This document shows positions 1-7,880 of a stretch of DNA of 64,000 bases, in pieces. The notes under the pieces were generated by a model. The model was not told the origin of the DNA, made no database searches, and saw only the letters and a list, made by a program, of their open reading frames with translations. Source of the stretch: Scytonema sp. UIC 10036 (GTDB lineage Bacteria > Cyanobacteriota > Cyanobacteriia > Cyanobacteriales > Nostocaceae); contig NZ_WJFC01000029.1 in NCBI RefSeq assembly GCF_009725235.1, forward strand, positions 27,967 through 91,966. Reading direction: 5' to 3'. The position numbers and the translations under genes were made by a program. Position 1 is the stretch's first letter, and each line of letters starts with the position of its first letter.

Positions 1-424
1 ATTGAGACACTAAGGTAGGGGACACTTCAAATTTTGTCTGGAGTAAATCTCGTAGTTGATTTAACTGGTTTGGTTTTATACGTTTAGCATAGAAGGCGAA
101 TTCGTCAGTTATTTTGCCTTCTTTGGCAAAGGCTTCTAAAGAAGTTGTAGAAATGGAAAAGTCACCAAAGGGAGGGTATGTAAATTCTATTTTCTCAGCT
201 CCTAGCCCTGGTATTGCACTCACAAGAGTTGAGAGGACACCGAGCGTAAAAGTACTTAATACCGTTTGCAAAGAGATCTGCTGTTTTTTGTGGTTATGGG
301 AAGCAACGGTCTTTTGAGTGCAATGCTTCCGGAAGGATTTGCCCAAAGAGCGATCGCGTTTCCGTTTTACCACACTTCGGCGCACTTTTAACCTAGCAGT
401 TGTCTGCTTTTTCCACTTATACAT
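1..424 (-). CDS. DUF1400 alpha/beta hydrolase, N-terminal part (cut by window edge)
   Basis: The minus strand is open from an ATG at 424 to the window edge (141 codons). It has a basic N-terminus (MYKWKKQTTARLKVRRS), a hydrophobic segment ending in SAIPGLGAEKIEF that looks like a signal or anchor with its processing site, then YPPFGDFSISTTSLEAFAKE, KITDEFAFYAKR and LRDLLQTKFEVSPTLVSQ. That last stretch is the characteristic DUF1400 module that precedes an alpha/beta-hydrolase domain in cyanobacterial exported hydrolases. The catalytic hydrolase domain must lie left of base 1. The substrate is unknown. Any plus-strand reading here is a shadow. The family call rests on recall of the DUF1400 pattern. 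Confidence 0.8.
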   Translation of the reverse strand, partial: MYKWKKQTTARLKVRRSVVKRKRDRSLGKSFRKHCTQKTVASHNHKKQQISLQTVLSTFTLGVLSTLVSAIPGLGAEKIEFTYPPFGDFSISTTSLEAFAKEGKITDEFAFYAKRIKPNQLNQLRDLLQTKFEVSPTLVSQ

Positions 425-507
425 TTATAAAATATTAAAAATCTTTCTTAATAAGACTTTACCTTATCGGTAGCCCCAAATAAATTAAATGTCAAATACC
501 TTTAGGC

Positions 508-545
508 TCGTAGTTGCAACGATCGCGCACTCATCGCAACTACGA
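508..545. repeat. inverted repeat GTAGTTGC...GCAACTAC, possible terminator
   Basis: Ten-base perfect arms (TCGTAGTTGC at 508-517, GCAACTACGA at 536-545) enclose an 18-base loop. The hairpin lies between two minus-strand genes, downstream of the peptidase gene, so it could act as a terminator, but no T-tract follows. A related dyad occurs at 61487-61526, which suggests a repeat family rather than a gene-specific signal. Confidence 0.5.
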
Positions 546-587
546 ACATTTTACTGACCAACAAAGGCACGAGGTTACAAAATTTCT

Positions 588-1754
588 TTACTCTTCTTCG
601 CTCTCATTGCCATCTAGGCTGTAATCGTAATCGCCATCAATAGCATATTCTTCGCAGAGTGCATCCAGATCCTCAAGAAATTGGCTGCTATACTCTATTG
701 TCAAGTCAAAGTTAAGAATATTAACAATATAGGTTTCTTCATCTTCCTGTTCTTCATATTCGTAGTCAAAATAATACTCTTCCTCGCTTTCGACGTAGCT
801 CATACATAGTTCATCCAAAACCTCAATGAAACCCTCTGGGTCATCAGTAGTAACGTAGAAGTCGAAAAGCAACAGAGAATTTTCATCGGCAAAGAATGAT
901 TCACCTTCTTCCCAAACTCCAGCACTAAAGTCAAGGTCGTTGACAGATTTAATAATCCACGAGTCGTGACCGTTGTACTCCTGATGGATGACATAGTTGT
1001 AGGGTATGTAGCAATATCCGCGATCGCCCCACTCTGAACCCCAGGAATTACGCACGATAAACACGCGGTCTTTGTCAGAGTAGCCAACACAAAGCATTGC
1101 ATGCCATCCGTGGGTAGAGCGTACATTATCCGATTTCTTGGGCATCGGTACGCGTCCCCGATTGTGTGTGGCATCATCAAAGGACTCAAACGTGTTGAGG
1201 GCAAACGCAATGGGATAACCCTCTGCTAAGGTATGTTTCCACAAGTCAAGATCGGTTTCAACAAACTCAGCTTCCTGTATTTTGAAGTTTGCTGCATGTT
1301 CGTAAGCAGAACTTTCTGGTTCTTGGAAAATCAAATCTTCATCATTAGGCCAAATGTCTTCAGAGCATGCTCCATAGTTGGTTAGAGCTTTGATGGCAAG
1401 TTCCATTTGTGTCCCGCCATCTTCTTGTTCGCTACCATCAAGAGACCGAGCATTATAGTAAACAAATAAACGGCTCACATCACTTGATTCGCCTAAATCC
1501 CGTTTAGCAAGGTATTCATAAGCACCTACAAATGCATTTGCTACACAGCTATTACCAACCTGCTCTTCTACTTCGGTCATGTATCTACGGAGGTCTACTT
1601 TAGGCGGTAAGCGATCGCTATCAAAGCGCCCTGTATGATGCATTTTGGCGTCTTCTGATTTCTTGCCGGGACGATAACCACCGATGCGATATTTTCTAGC
1701 TTGTGTAAACATTTTTACTGGTGTGAAATTTGTTATTCTTGTATAACTCACCAT
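588..1754 (-). CDS. C1 (papain-like) cysteine peptidase
   Basis: The catalytic layout of family C1A is visible: QVGNSC with the oxyanion-hole Gln65 and nucleophile Cys70, HGWHAMLCVGY with His218, and RNSWGSEWGDRGYCYIPY with Asn236. It has no obvious signal peptide and no long pro-region, so it is probably a cytoplasmic or unconventional peptidase. Its substrate is unknown. The C-terminal 120 residues form a very acidic, Tyr-rich tail (YVESEEEYYFDYEYEEQEDEE) not needed for the peptidase fold, perhaps regulatory or for binding. The in-frame ATG at 1712 (MFTQARKYRIGGYRPG) is a plausible alternative start; neither start has a clear ribosome binding site. Confidence 0.85.
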   Translation of the reverse strand: MVSYTRITNFTPVKMFTQARKYRIGGYRPGKKSEDAKMHHTGRFDSDRLPPKVDLRRYMTEVEEQVGNSCVANAFVGAYEYLAKRDLGESSDVSRLFVYYNARSLDGSEQEDGGTQMELAIKALTNYGACSEDIWPNDEDLIFQEPESSAYEHAANFKIQEAEFVETDLDLWKHTLAEGYPIAFALNTFESFDDATHNRGRVPMPKKSDNVRSTHGWHAMLCVGYSDKDRVFIVRNSWGSEWGDRGYCYIPYNYVIHQEYNGHDSWIIKSVNDLDFSAGVWEEGESFFADENSLLLFDFYVTTDDPEGFIEVLDELCMSYVESEEEYYFDYEYEEQEDEETYIVNILNFDLTIEYSSQFLEDLDALCEEYAIDGDYDYSLDGNESEEE

Positions 1755-1960
1755 CAGTAATTCGTAAAGTTTTTCTCTTCTCTGTATATGTAAAGAAATC
1801 TATACTTCCCACGGGTATAGATTGCGCTTTTGAACCCAGGTGTAGGGGCGCAATACAAGAATGGCTCCAGCTATTAGAATTAAAAAGTAATGTGTCTCAA
1901 ACTAAGTCTTTATTTAAAGATAGGAATTATAAAATTTTCAAAAAAAAATCATTATTACTA

Positions 1961-2101
1961 ATGAATTTTATATCAGTAATAATGTTGTTAATTTCATTAA
2001 TAGTATCAGCAAGAGAATTTCTAAATGATAGAGAAATACAAAAAGTACCGCATCAAAATTCTAAAAGTACTAAGCCTATTTTAGGAGAAAAGAAACCATA
2101 A
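1961..2101 (+). CDS. small single-membrane-segment ORF, doubtful
   Basis: A 46-residue reading frame starts MNFISVIMLLISLIVSAREF. It has one hydrophobic helix (about residues 3-17) and a polar basic tail ending LGEKKP. It lies in an AT-rich gap between divergent and convergent neighbours, with no clear ribosome binding site. The open frame extends upstream to 1730, but that part reads like non-coding sequence overlapping the peptidase start. No family recognised. Confidence 0.2.
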   Translation: MNFISVIMLLISLIVSAREFLNDREIQKVPHQNSKSTKPILGEKKP

Positions 2102-2129
2102 ATATCATTGATTTTACAGCCGTTCTCAA

Positions 2130-3053
2130 TTATTTGTAAAACAAACAGTGCTCAATTGTTTCTACAACTGATTTAGAAAGGGATTCAAAATCGTAACCAC
2201 CTTCCAAACCGAACACAATTTTACGAGTAATTCCCAAGCAATAATCAGTGAAGACGCCATAATCTTGTGGCTGTAAATCAATGCTTGCTAATGGATCGTC
2301 AGCATTGGCATCGTAACCAGCACTGACAATTAATAAATCAGGTTGAAAGTTTGACAAAAAAGGTATGACCTTTTTTTCAAAGACGGGCTGGTATACCCCC
2401 ATATTACTACCTGGAGGTACAGGTAAATTGAGCACATTATCATGAAATCCTTTTTCTGTTGCTCGTCCAGTCCCTGGGTAGCAGGGATACTGATGCAAGG
2501 AACAGTAAGCGACTTGCGGGTGTTCTTCTACAATTGCTTGCGTCCCATTGCCATGATGAACATCCCAGTCCAGAATAGCTACACGATTGATTCCTGGTTT
2601 TTGCAAGGCATAAAATGCAGCAACGGCAGCATTGGAAAATAAGCAGAATCCCATTCCCTCATCACTGACAGCATGATGCCCTGGTGGACGAGCCAGGACA
2701 AAAGCTGGTTTGCCAGTTTCTAGCACAATATCGACTCCATCTAACCAAGCGCTAACTGCCAGTAAAGCAACATCATAACTGCGGGAGGAAACAGGGGTAT
2801 CTCCATCTAAATAACCACCACCTGCAAGAGCAATTTCTCGAATTTTGTTGATATGACGTTGGGTATGCGCTTGTTGCAAAAAAGACATGAGGGGTCGAGT
2901 TTCTGGCGAAGATGGCGATCGCCATTCAATTTGTTCTGCAAAAGCAGCTTGTTTGAGGGCTGTGGTAATCGCCATTAAACGTTCTGGATTTTCTGGATGG
3001 AAAGACCCCGTTTTATGATCTAGAAACTCGTCGGAATAGATAATTGGCAACAT
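2130..3053 (-). CDS. histone deacetylase family hydrolase (acetoin-utilisation AcuC/HdaH-like)
   Basis: A zinc-dependent amide hydrolase of the arginase/deacetylase fold, full length at 307 residues. Visible family motifs: HPENPERL near residue 19, ARPPGHHAV with His126/His127 (the charge-relay pair), LDWDVHHGNGTQ with metal ligands Asp164 and His166, and VSAGYDAN with the third metal Asp. Bacterial members deacetylate polyamines, acetoin-pathway enzymes or other acylated lysines; the substrate here cannot be told from sequence. A small conserved gene follows upstream on the same strand (3109-3330), and the 55-base spacer is made of short TAATGG repeats. Confidence 0.92.
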   Translation of the reverse strand: MLPIIYSDEFLDHKTGSFHPENPERLMAITTALKQAAFAEQIEWRSPSSPETRPLMSFLQQAHTQRHINKIREIALAGGGYLDGDTPVSSRSYDVALLAVSAWLDGVDIVLETGKPAFVLARPPGHHAVSDEGMGFCLFSNAAVAAFYALQKPGINRVAILDWDVHHGNGTQAIVEEHPQVAYCSLHQYPCYPGTGRATEKGFHDNVLNLPVPPGSNMGVYQPVFEKKVIPFLSNFQPDLLIVSAGYDANADDPLASIDLQPQDYGVFTDYCLGITRKIVFGLEGGYDFESLSKSVVETIEHCLFYK

Positions 3054-3108
3054 AGAGCTAATGGGCTAATTACTAATGGCTAATGGTTAATAGCAATTAG
3101 TTTAACGA

Positions 3109-3330
3109 TCATTCTTTGGTAAAGCCAATCATTTCGTCGGTGGGTTCGTCAAGCATTTCTGGTACGACTGCCTGGTTACCTCTAAGTTCATCGGGTGATA
3201 ATGAAAGCAACACGTCGTCCATTTTTGGAGGATGCTTGATGCGATCGAGCATTTCGGGGCTTAATTGTGACTCATCAGTTTGTGGATTTGTTTTCTCAGC
3301 TTGATTGGGAGTTGTTTCGTCGCTATACAT
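3109..3330 (-). CDS. small hypothetical acidic protein
   Basis: A 73-residue soluble, Pro- and Asp/Glu-rich protein (SPEMLDRIKHPPKMDDVLLSLSPDELRGNQAVV). No signal peptide or membrane segment. Even composition and the lack of repeats suggest a real, possibly intrinsically disordered protein. It lies upstream of the deacetylase-like gene in the same direction and may be co-transcribed. Function unknown. Confidence 0.55.
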   Translation of the reverse strand: MYSDETTPNQAEKTNPQTDESQLSPEMLDRIKHPPKMDDVLLSLSPDELRGNQAVVPEMLDEPTDEMIGFTKE

Positions 3331-3499
3331 GATGGATACTTACTCCAACCTTGACACACCTTGAGCCTAAACTTTTGCCATAGACGCAATACACTACCTT
3401 GGGGCTTAAATTCCAATGCTTCTTTATTTCCCACACGTACTAGCATAGAGAATATAAAGATTTCATAACATTTGTTTCATTAAGCTAGGAATATTACTC

Positions 3500-4861
3500 G
3501 TGCTACCAGACAATCGCCCTCCTCACGGACAAACTCAACGCCGGACTTTTCGTCAACTTTTTGGATTGGTAAAACGCAATCCCTTCACGATTTCTCGTTG
3601 GGTTTTATGCTGGACTGTTGTGGGGACTGTTTGTGGTTTATTTGCGGGGTTGTATTGGAGTGTGCTGGAACTAATGCTCCACGGGCTTGAAAAATTTCAA
3701 GGTTGGAGTCTGTTGCTCGTTATGCCACTTGCTGGTTTAGCGATTGGTTTAGTCATTCATTGTCTTGGCAATCCCGGTGAAATTGCCGCGATCGTTGATA
3801 ACATCCATCTTCAAAATGGGCGCTTGGATGCTCGTAAAAATCCTTCGATGATTCTGGCTTCTTTGCTCAGCATCTCAGCAGGTGGTAGTGCTGGACCGGA
3901 AGCACCACTTGTACAGGTGACCGGTTCTTTTGGGACTTGGGTTGCCGATCGTTTGCGACTCGAAGGTGAAGATGTGAGGTCTATGAGTTTAGCTGCAATG
4001 GCTGCAGGCTTTACAGCTTTGTTTGGCGCACCTCTTGGTGGTGCTATGTTTGCTTTGGAAATTTTGCACCACCAGCATATTGTTGAGTACTATGAAGCTT
4101 TAATGCCTGCGATTGTTTCTAGTTGTGCGAGTTATCTGGTTTTCGCTGCCATTACACATTTGGGGATTGCGCCAACCTGGCATTTTCCGCAATATCACAT
4201 AGACAGTATTGATGATTTTGCACTAGTGATTGTCTTCGGATTTGTGGGAGTTATTGCTGGGTGGATTTTTATGAGTGTTTTTCGAGCCTGCGATCGCATT
4301 TTTGCCCAAATTCCCGGACCCGTTTATTTCCGCACAACACTAGCTGGCTTGGGACTTGGTCTTTTAGCGGCTGTCTTACCACTTACCCGTTATTTTGGAC
4401 ATCATGAATTAGAAGTTGTTCTGGATGGAAACTTTCCGACTGTTTTCTTGTTTGTGCTTGCTTTTGCAAAAATGGCATCTATTAGCGTGACTGTTACTGG
4501 AGGATGGCGCGGAGGATTTATCATCCCCCTATTTTTTACAGGCGCTTGTTTGGGTAAAGCTGTAGCTAGCTTAATTCCAGGACTGAATTCGACGCTTGCC
4601 ATGATTTGTACAATGGCAGCTATCAATGCAGCAGTGACGCGAACACCTATCAGTACAACCTTATTGCTATCAAAATTAACAAATTTTAGCCCCTTCACGC
4701 CAATTTTGTTTGCCAGTTTGATTGGATTTTTTCTCGCTCCTAAAGTACCCTTGATCGAATCTCAACTCAAAAATCAATCGTCATTGGTTTCTCTTTCTCG
4801 TTCCCAGGTTCTACCTGGGAATGCAGAGAGCGAGGCTCTGCCTCGCCATACAGGGGGCTGA
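3500..4861 (+). CDS. CLC-type chloride channel / transporter
   Basis: A 453-residue CLC membrane protein with about ten hydrophobic helices, starting at GTG 3500. Three pore signatures align: GNPGEIAA (residues 90-97, the GSGIP region), GGSAGPEAPLVQ (128-139, the GREGP region) and GGFIIP (the GxFxP region). The gating glutamate of E. coli ClcA (Glu148 in GREGP) is Ala131 here, so a H+-coupled exchange mechanism like ClcA's is doubtful; a channel or atypical transporter fits better. The last ~20 residues (SQVLPGNAESEALPRHTGG) are translated from the interspersed palindromic repeat at 4797-4901, so the native C-terminus was overwritten by the insertion. No CBS domains. Confidence 0.88.
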   Translation: MLPDNRPPHGQTQRRTFRQLFGLVKRNPFTISRWVLCWTVVGTVCGLFAGLYWSVLELMLHGLEKFQGWSLLLVMPLAGLAIGLVIHCLGNPGEIAAIVDNIHLQNGRLDARKNPSMILASLLSISAGGSAGPEAPLVQVTGSFGTWVADRLRLEGEDVRSMSLAAMAAGFTALFGAPLGGAMFALEILHHQHIVEYYEALMPAIVSSCASYLVFAAITHLGIAPTWHFPQYHIDSIDDFALVIVFGFVGVIAGWIFMSVFRACDRIFAQIPGPVYFRTTLAGLGLGLLAAVLPLTRYFGHHELEVVLDGNFPTVFLFVLAFAKMASISVTVTGGWRGGFIIPLFFTGACLGKAVASLIPGLNSTLAMICTMAAINAAVTRTPISTTLLLSKLTNFSPFTPILFASLIGFFLAPKVPLIESQLKNQSSLVSLSRSQVLPGNAESEALPRHTGG

Positions 4862-4901
4862 GCCTCCTGTGAGGCATTCCCAGGCGGAGCCTGGGAACGA
4901 G
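4797..4901. repeat. interspersed palindromic repeat, family A copy 1
   Basis: Begins CTCGTTCCCAGG and ends CCTGGGAACGAG, with nested sub-palindromes of GAGGCTCTGCCTCGC type. Related copies lie at 23438-23624, 24648-24767 and 37917-38033, and a fragment at about 53390-53420. It supplies the stop codon and last residues of the CLC gene. It has no coding capacity of its own and resembles a small non-autonomous element. Confidence 0.85.
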
Positions 4902-5045
4902 GTGAGACGAAGTTTCCCCCAGCAAACAGTAAAATATGCTAGAATTGTATCAAATTATGGCAGTTATTCAGCGTTAATTCGGAATAATTTTGCTTTTTTT
5001 TCAGTATAAAGGCTAAAATCTGCGATTTTTGGAGTTTTTTAGGTT

Positions 5046-7643
5046 ATGACAACCTCTCAGGAGAGGATTATCCCGACCGATCTGGGGAACGAAATGTCCC
5101 GGTCTTATTTAGAGTACGCCATGAGCGTGATTGTAGGTCGGGCGCTGCCAGATGCCAGGGATGGTCTGAAACCTGTGCATCGTCGTATCCTCTATGCTAT
5201 GCATGAATTGGGATTGACCGCAGATCGCCCTTTTCGTAAATGCGCTCGTGTAGTAGGGGAAGTATTGGGTAAATATCACCCTCACGGCGACACAGCAGTC
5301 TATGACGCTCTGGTGCGGATGGCACAGGATTTTTCCATGAGATCGCCCTTAATTGCAGGGCATGGAAACTTCGGTTCAATAGATAACGATCCACCTGCGG
5401 CAATGCGATACACCGAATGCCGCTTGGAAGCTTTAACGAGTGACGCTTTACTACAAGATATTGAGTCGGAAACCGTAGATTTTGTTAATAACTTTGACGG
5501 TTCCCAACAAGAACCAACTGTTTTGCCAGCACGCGTTCCACAGTTGCTGCTGAATGGTTCTTCTGGTATTGCCGTGGGTATGGCAACCAACATTCCCCCT
5601 CATAATTTGGGTGAGTTGATTGATGGATTGGTAGCACTGATTCACAATCCTGACATTAATGATACTCAATTAATGCAGTATATTCCCGGTCCTGATTTTC
5701 CTACAGGAGGTCAGATTTTGGGGACGGGGCCAATTAAAGAAGCTTATACTATGGGGCGCGGTTCCATCACCATGCGGGGTGTGGCTCAAATTGAAACCAT
5801 AGAACAAAGGGGACGACCGGATAGAGAAGCAATAATTGTTACTGAATTGCCATACCAAACCAACAAAGCAGCATTGATTGAAAAAATAGCTGAGTTGGTG
5901 AATGACAAGAAAATAGACGGAATTGCAGATATTCGAGATGAGAGCGATCGCGATGGTATGCGAATCGTGATTGAACTCAAGCGTGATGCTTATCCCAGGG
6001 TTGTTCTGAACAATCTCTACAAACAAACGCCAATACAAGCTAACTTTGGGGCGAATATGCTGGCGCTTGTGAATGGGGAACCCCAAGTGCTCAAGCTCAA
6101 GCAATTCTTGCAAGTCTTCCTAGATTTCCGCATCGAAGCCATTACCAGACGCACGCAATATGAATTGCGGAAAGCTGAGGAACGCGACCATATTTTGCAG
6201 GGGTTGTTGATCGCCCTATCGCACCTAGATGAAATTATTAGCTTAATTCGCCATGCACCTGATGCGCCCACAGCTAAAGGAGAGTTAGTCACAACCTACG
6301 GACTCTCTGAAGCGCAAGCCGATGCGATTTTGCAAATGCAACTGCGGCGTTTGACAGCTTTGGAAGCAGATAAAATTCGCTTGGAGCACGAAGAATTACA
6401 AGCCCTCATTGCCGATCTGCAAGATATTCTTGCGCGTCGAGAGCGAATTCTGGAAATTATTGAGAATGAGGTGAAACATCTCAAAGAGAAATACGCAACG
6501 CCTCGCCGGACAACGATCTCGCCTTTGGAAGGGGAAATAGATGACCGAGACTTGATTGCCAATGAAAAGGTTGTCATTTTAGTCACCGAACAAGGGTACA
6601 TCAAACGGATGCCAGTTAACACCTTTGAAGCGCAAAGCCGTGCGACCAGAGGCAAAGCTGCAGCAAAGATGAAAGAAGATGATGGTGTTGAGCATTTCCT
6701 CACTTGCTGCGACCATGACAGTGTTTTATTCTTCAGTCAGCGAGGTGTTGTTTATTGCCTCAAAACTTATCAAATCCCCGTGAGTTCCCGTACAAGTAGG
6801 GGGACGCCAATTGTTCAATTGCTACCCGTTCCCAAAGAGGAAAAAATTACCTCAATAGTTCCTGTTACGGAGTTTAGCAGTGATGAATATTTGGTCATGC
6901 TCACTAACGGTGGTTATATCAAGAAAACCGAGTTAGCTGCATTTAGTAATATTCGTGCTAATGGTTTGATTGCTATCTCTTTAGAGGAAGGGGATCAACT
7001 CCGTTGGGTGAGAAGAGCAAGAGTTGAAGATAGCGTAATCATTGGTTCGCGTCGGGGAATGGCAATTCACTTTAGATGTAACCACGAGCAACTGCGTCCT
7101 TTGGGACGGGCGACTCGTGGGGTAAAAGCCATGAAACTGCGCGATAAAGATGAACTGGTGGGAATGGATATTCTTCCATCTGCGATTCTTGAAACTTTAA
7201 GTACAGCTATAGAAGCTGAACTTGAGGATGTTGAAACGGAAGAAATCCTTGAGGTTGAGGTGAATGAAGAATCTGTAGAAGTGACTGGTAACGGCAGTAC
7301 TGGTCCGTGGGTGTTGGTGATTACAATGGGAGGGTATGGCAAGCGCGTACCAGTTTCCCAGTTCCGCCTGCAAAAGCGTGCCGGTCAGGGTATCATGGCG
7401 ACTAAATTCAAAAACCGCAAAATCAAAGACCAACTGGCAACTTTACATATCGTTAACAATGATGCAGCAGAGATTATGATGGTCACCAGTCGCGGTATTA
7501 TCATTCGTCAGGCGGTGAATGCGATTTCAATTCAATCGCGATCGGCAACGGGAGTACGAGTGCAGCGCCTTGACGAAGATGACGTTATCACGGGAGTGGC
7601 AATAGTTCCCCCCGATACTGTTGATGCAACCGAAGCAGAGTAA
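5046..7643 (+). CDS. gyrA: DNA gyrase subunit A
   Basis: An 865-residue type IIA topoisomerase A subunit that cuts and rejoins DNA while introducing negative supercoils with GyrB. The N-terminal breakage-reunion domain is intact: catalytic Tyr122 in AMRYTECRL, and the quinolone-determining region [11 protein letters not shown] with Thr83 and Asp87. Beta-propeller repeats follow in the C-terminal half. The GyrA-box position reads QSRATRGK (Gln530 onward) rather than QRRGGKG, which I believe is usual for the cyanobacterial protein. An acidic insert (about residues 715-760, [18 protein letters not shown]) interrupts the last propeller blade. The CLC gene and repeat A1 lie upstream; about 140 bases of leader remain for a promoter. 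Confidence 0.96.
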   Translation: MTTSQERIIPTDLGNEMSRSYLEYAMSVIVGRALPDARDGLKPVHRRILYAMHELGLTADRPFRKCARVVGEVLGKYHPHGDTAVYDALVRMAQDFSMRSPLIAGHGNFGSIDNDPPAAMRYTECRLEALTSDALLQDIESETVDFVNNFDGSQQEPTVLPARVPQLLLNGSSGIAVGMATNIPPHNLGELIDGLVALIHNPDINDTQLMQYIPGPDFPTGGQILGTGPIKEAYTMGRGSITMRGVAQIETIEQRGRPDREAIIVTELPYQTNKAALIEKIAELVNDKKIDGIADIRDESDRDGMRIVIELKRDAYPRVVLNNLYKQTPIQANFGANMLALVNGEPQVLKLKQFLQVFLDFRIEAITRRTQYELRKAEERDHILQGLLIALSHLDEIISLIRHAPDAPTAKGELVTTYGLSEAQADAILQMQLRRLTALEADKIRLEHEELQALIADLQDILARRERILEIIENEVKHLKEKYATPRRTTISPLEGEIDDRDLIANEKVVILVTEQGYIKRMPVNTFEAQSRATRGKAAAKMKEDDGVEHFLTCCDHDSVLFFSQRGVVYCLKTYQIPVSSRTSRGTPIVQLLPVPKEEKITSIVPVTEFSSDEYLVMLTNGGYIKKTELAAFSNIRANGLIAISLEEGDQLRWVRRARVEDSVIIGSRRGMAIHFRCNHEQLRPLGRATRGVKAMKLRDKDELVGMDILPSAILETLSTAIEAELEDVETEEILEVEVNEESVEVTGNGSTGPWVLVITMGGYGKRVPVSQFRLQKRAGQGIMATKFKNRKIKDQLATLHIVNNDAAEIMMVTSRGIIIRQAVNAISIQSRSATGVRVQRLDEDDVITGVAIVPPDTVDATEAE

Positions 7644-7880
7644 GCATTTTGGATTTTGGATTTTGGATTTTGGATTGAATCCAAAGTCTAAAATCTTTAT
7701 TGCTTTTATAAGTGGAGTTTTGATGGGGTTGACGGTTGCGCCATTTGATGCATGGGTCTTGGCATGGATTGCCCTGGCCCCCCTATGGGTACTTGTTGTT
7801 AATTCTACACAACGAAACAACCAATCCCCTCATCCCCCCTCTCCCTCCCCCTCTCCCATTGTCCATCGCCTGGGGTATTG
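7621..7880 (+). pseudogene. lnt: apolipoprotein N-acyltransferase, displaced N-terminal segment
   Basis: The frame opening at 7621 (overlapping the end of gyrA) gives FISGVLMGLTVAPFDAWVLAWIALAPLWVLVV, the first membrane helices of Lnt. It then enters a C/T-rich low-complexity stretch (7820-7860) and changes frame. Frame 2 briefly supplies SIAWGIGY, and frame 3 resumes at about 7881 with HGIALSWITGIHPMTWMG. At the second junction one extra C (GGTTATCCACGG) separates TAT from CAC. The native Lnt start is probably near 7690-7723. Its upstream codons are made of the AATCCAA heptamer repeat. Either two real mutations or assembly errors in low-complexity DNA explain this. Confidence 0.7.
7646..7695. 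repeat. heptamer tandem repeat (AATCCAA type) between gyrA and lnt
   Basis: Four near-perfect units of TTTTGGA (reverse AATCCAA) followed by a degenerate inverted AATCCAAAGTCTAAAATC. It is the same short tandem repeat class as 8114-8157 and 63838-63990. It fills the gyrA-lnt junction and reads in frame as WILDFG-type peptide. Confidence 0.8.

Noticed and set aside
114..317. 67-residue plus-strand frame
   Set aside because: It is antisense to the DUF1400 hydrolase N-terminus, which has clear family motifs.
7646..7695. heptamer arrays as a CRISPR array
   Set aside because: Units are 7 bases without spacers and are protein-coding in part; no cas gene is in the window.
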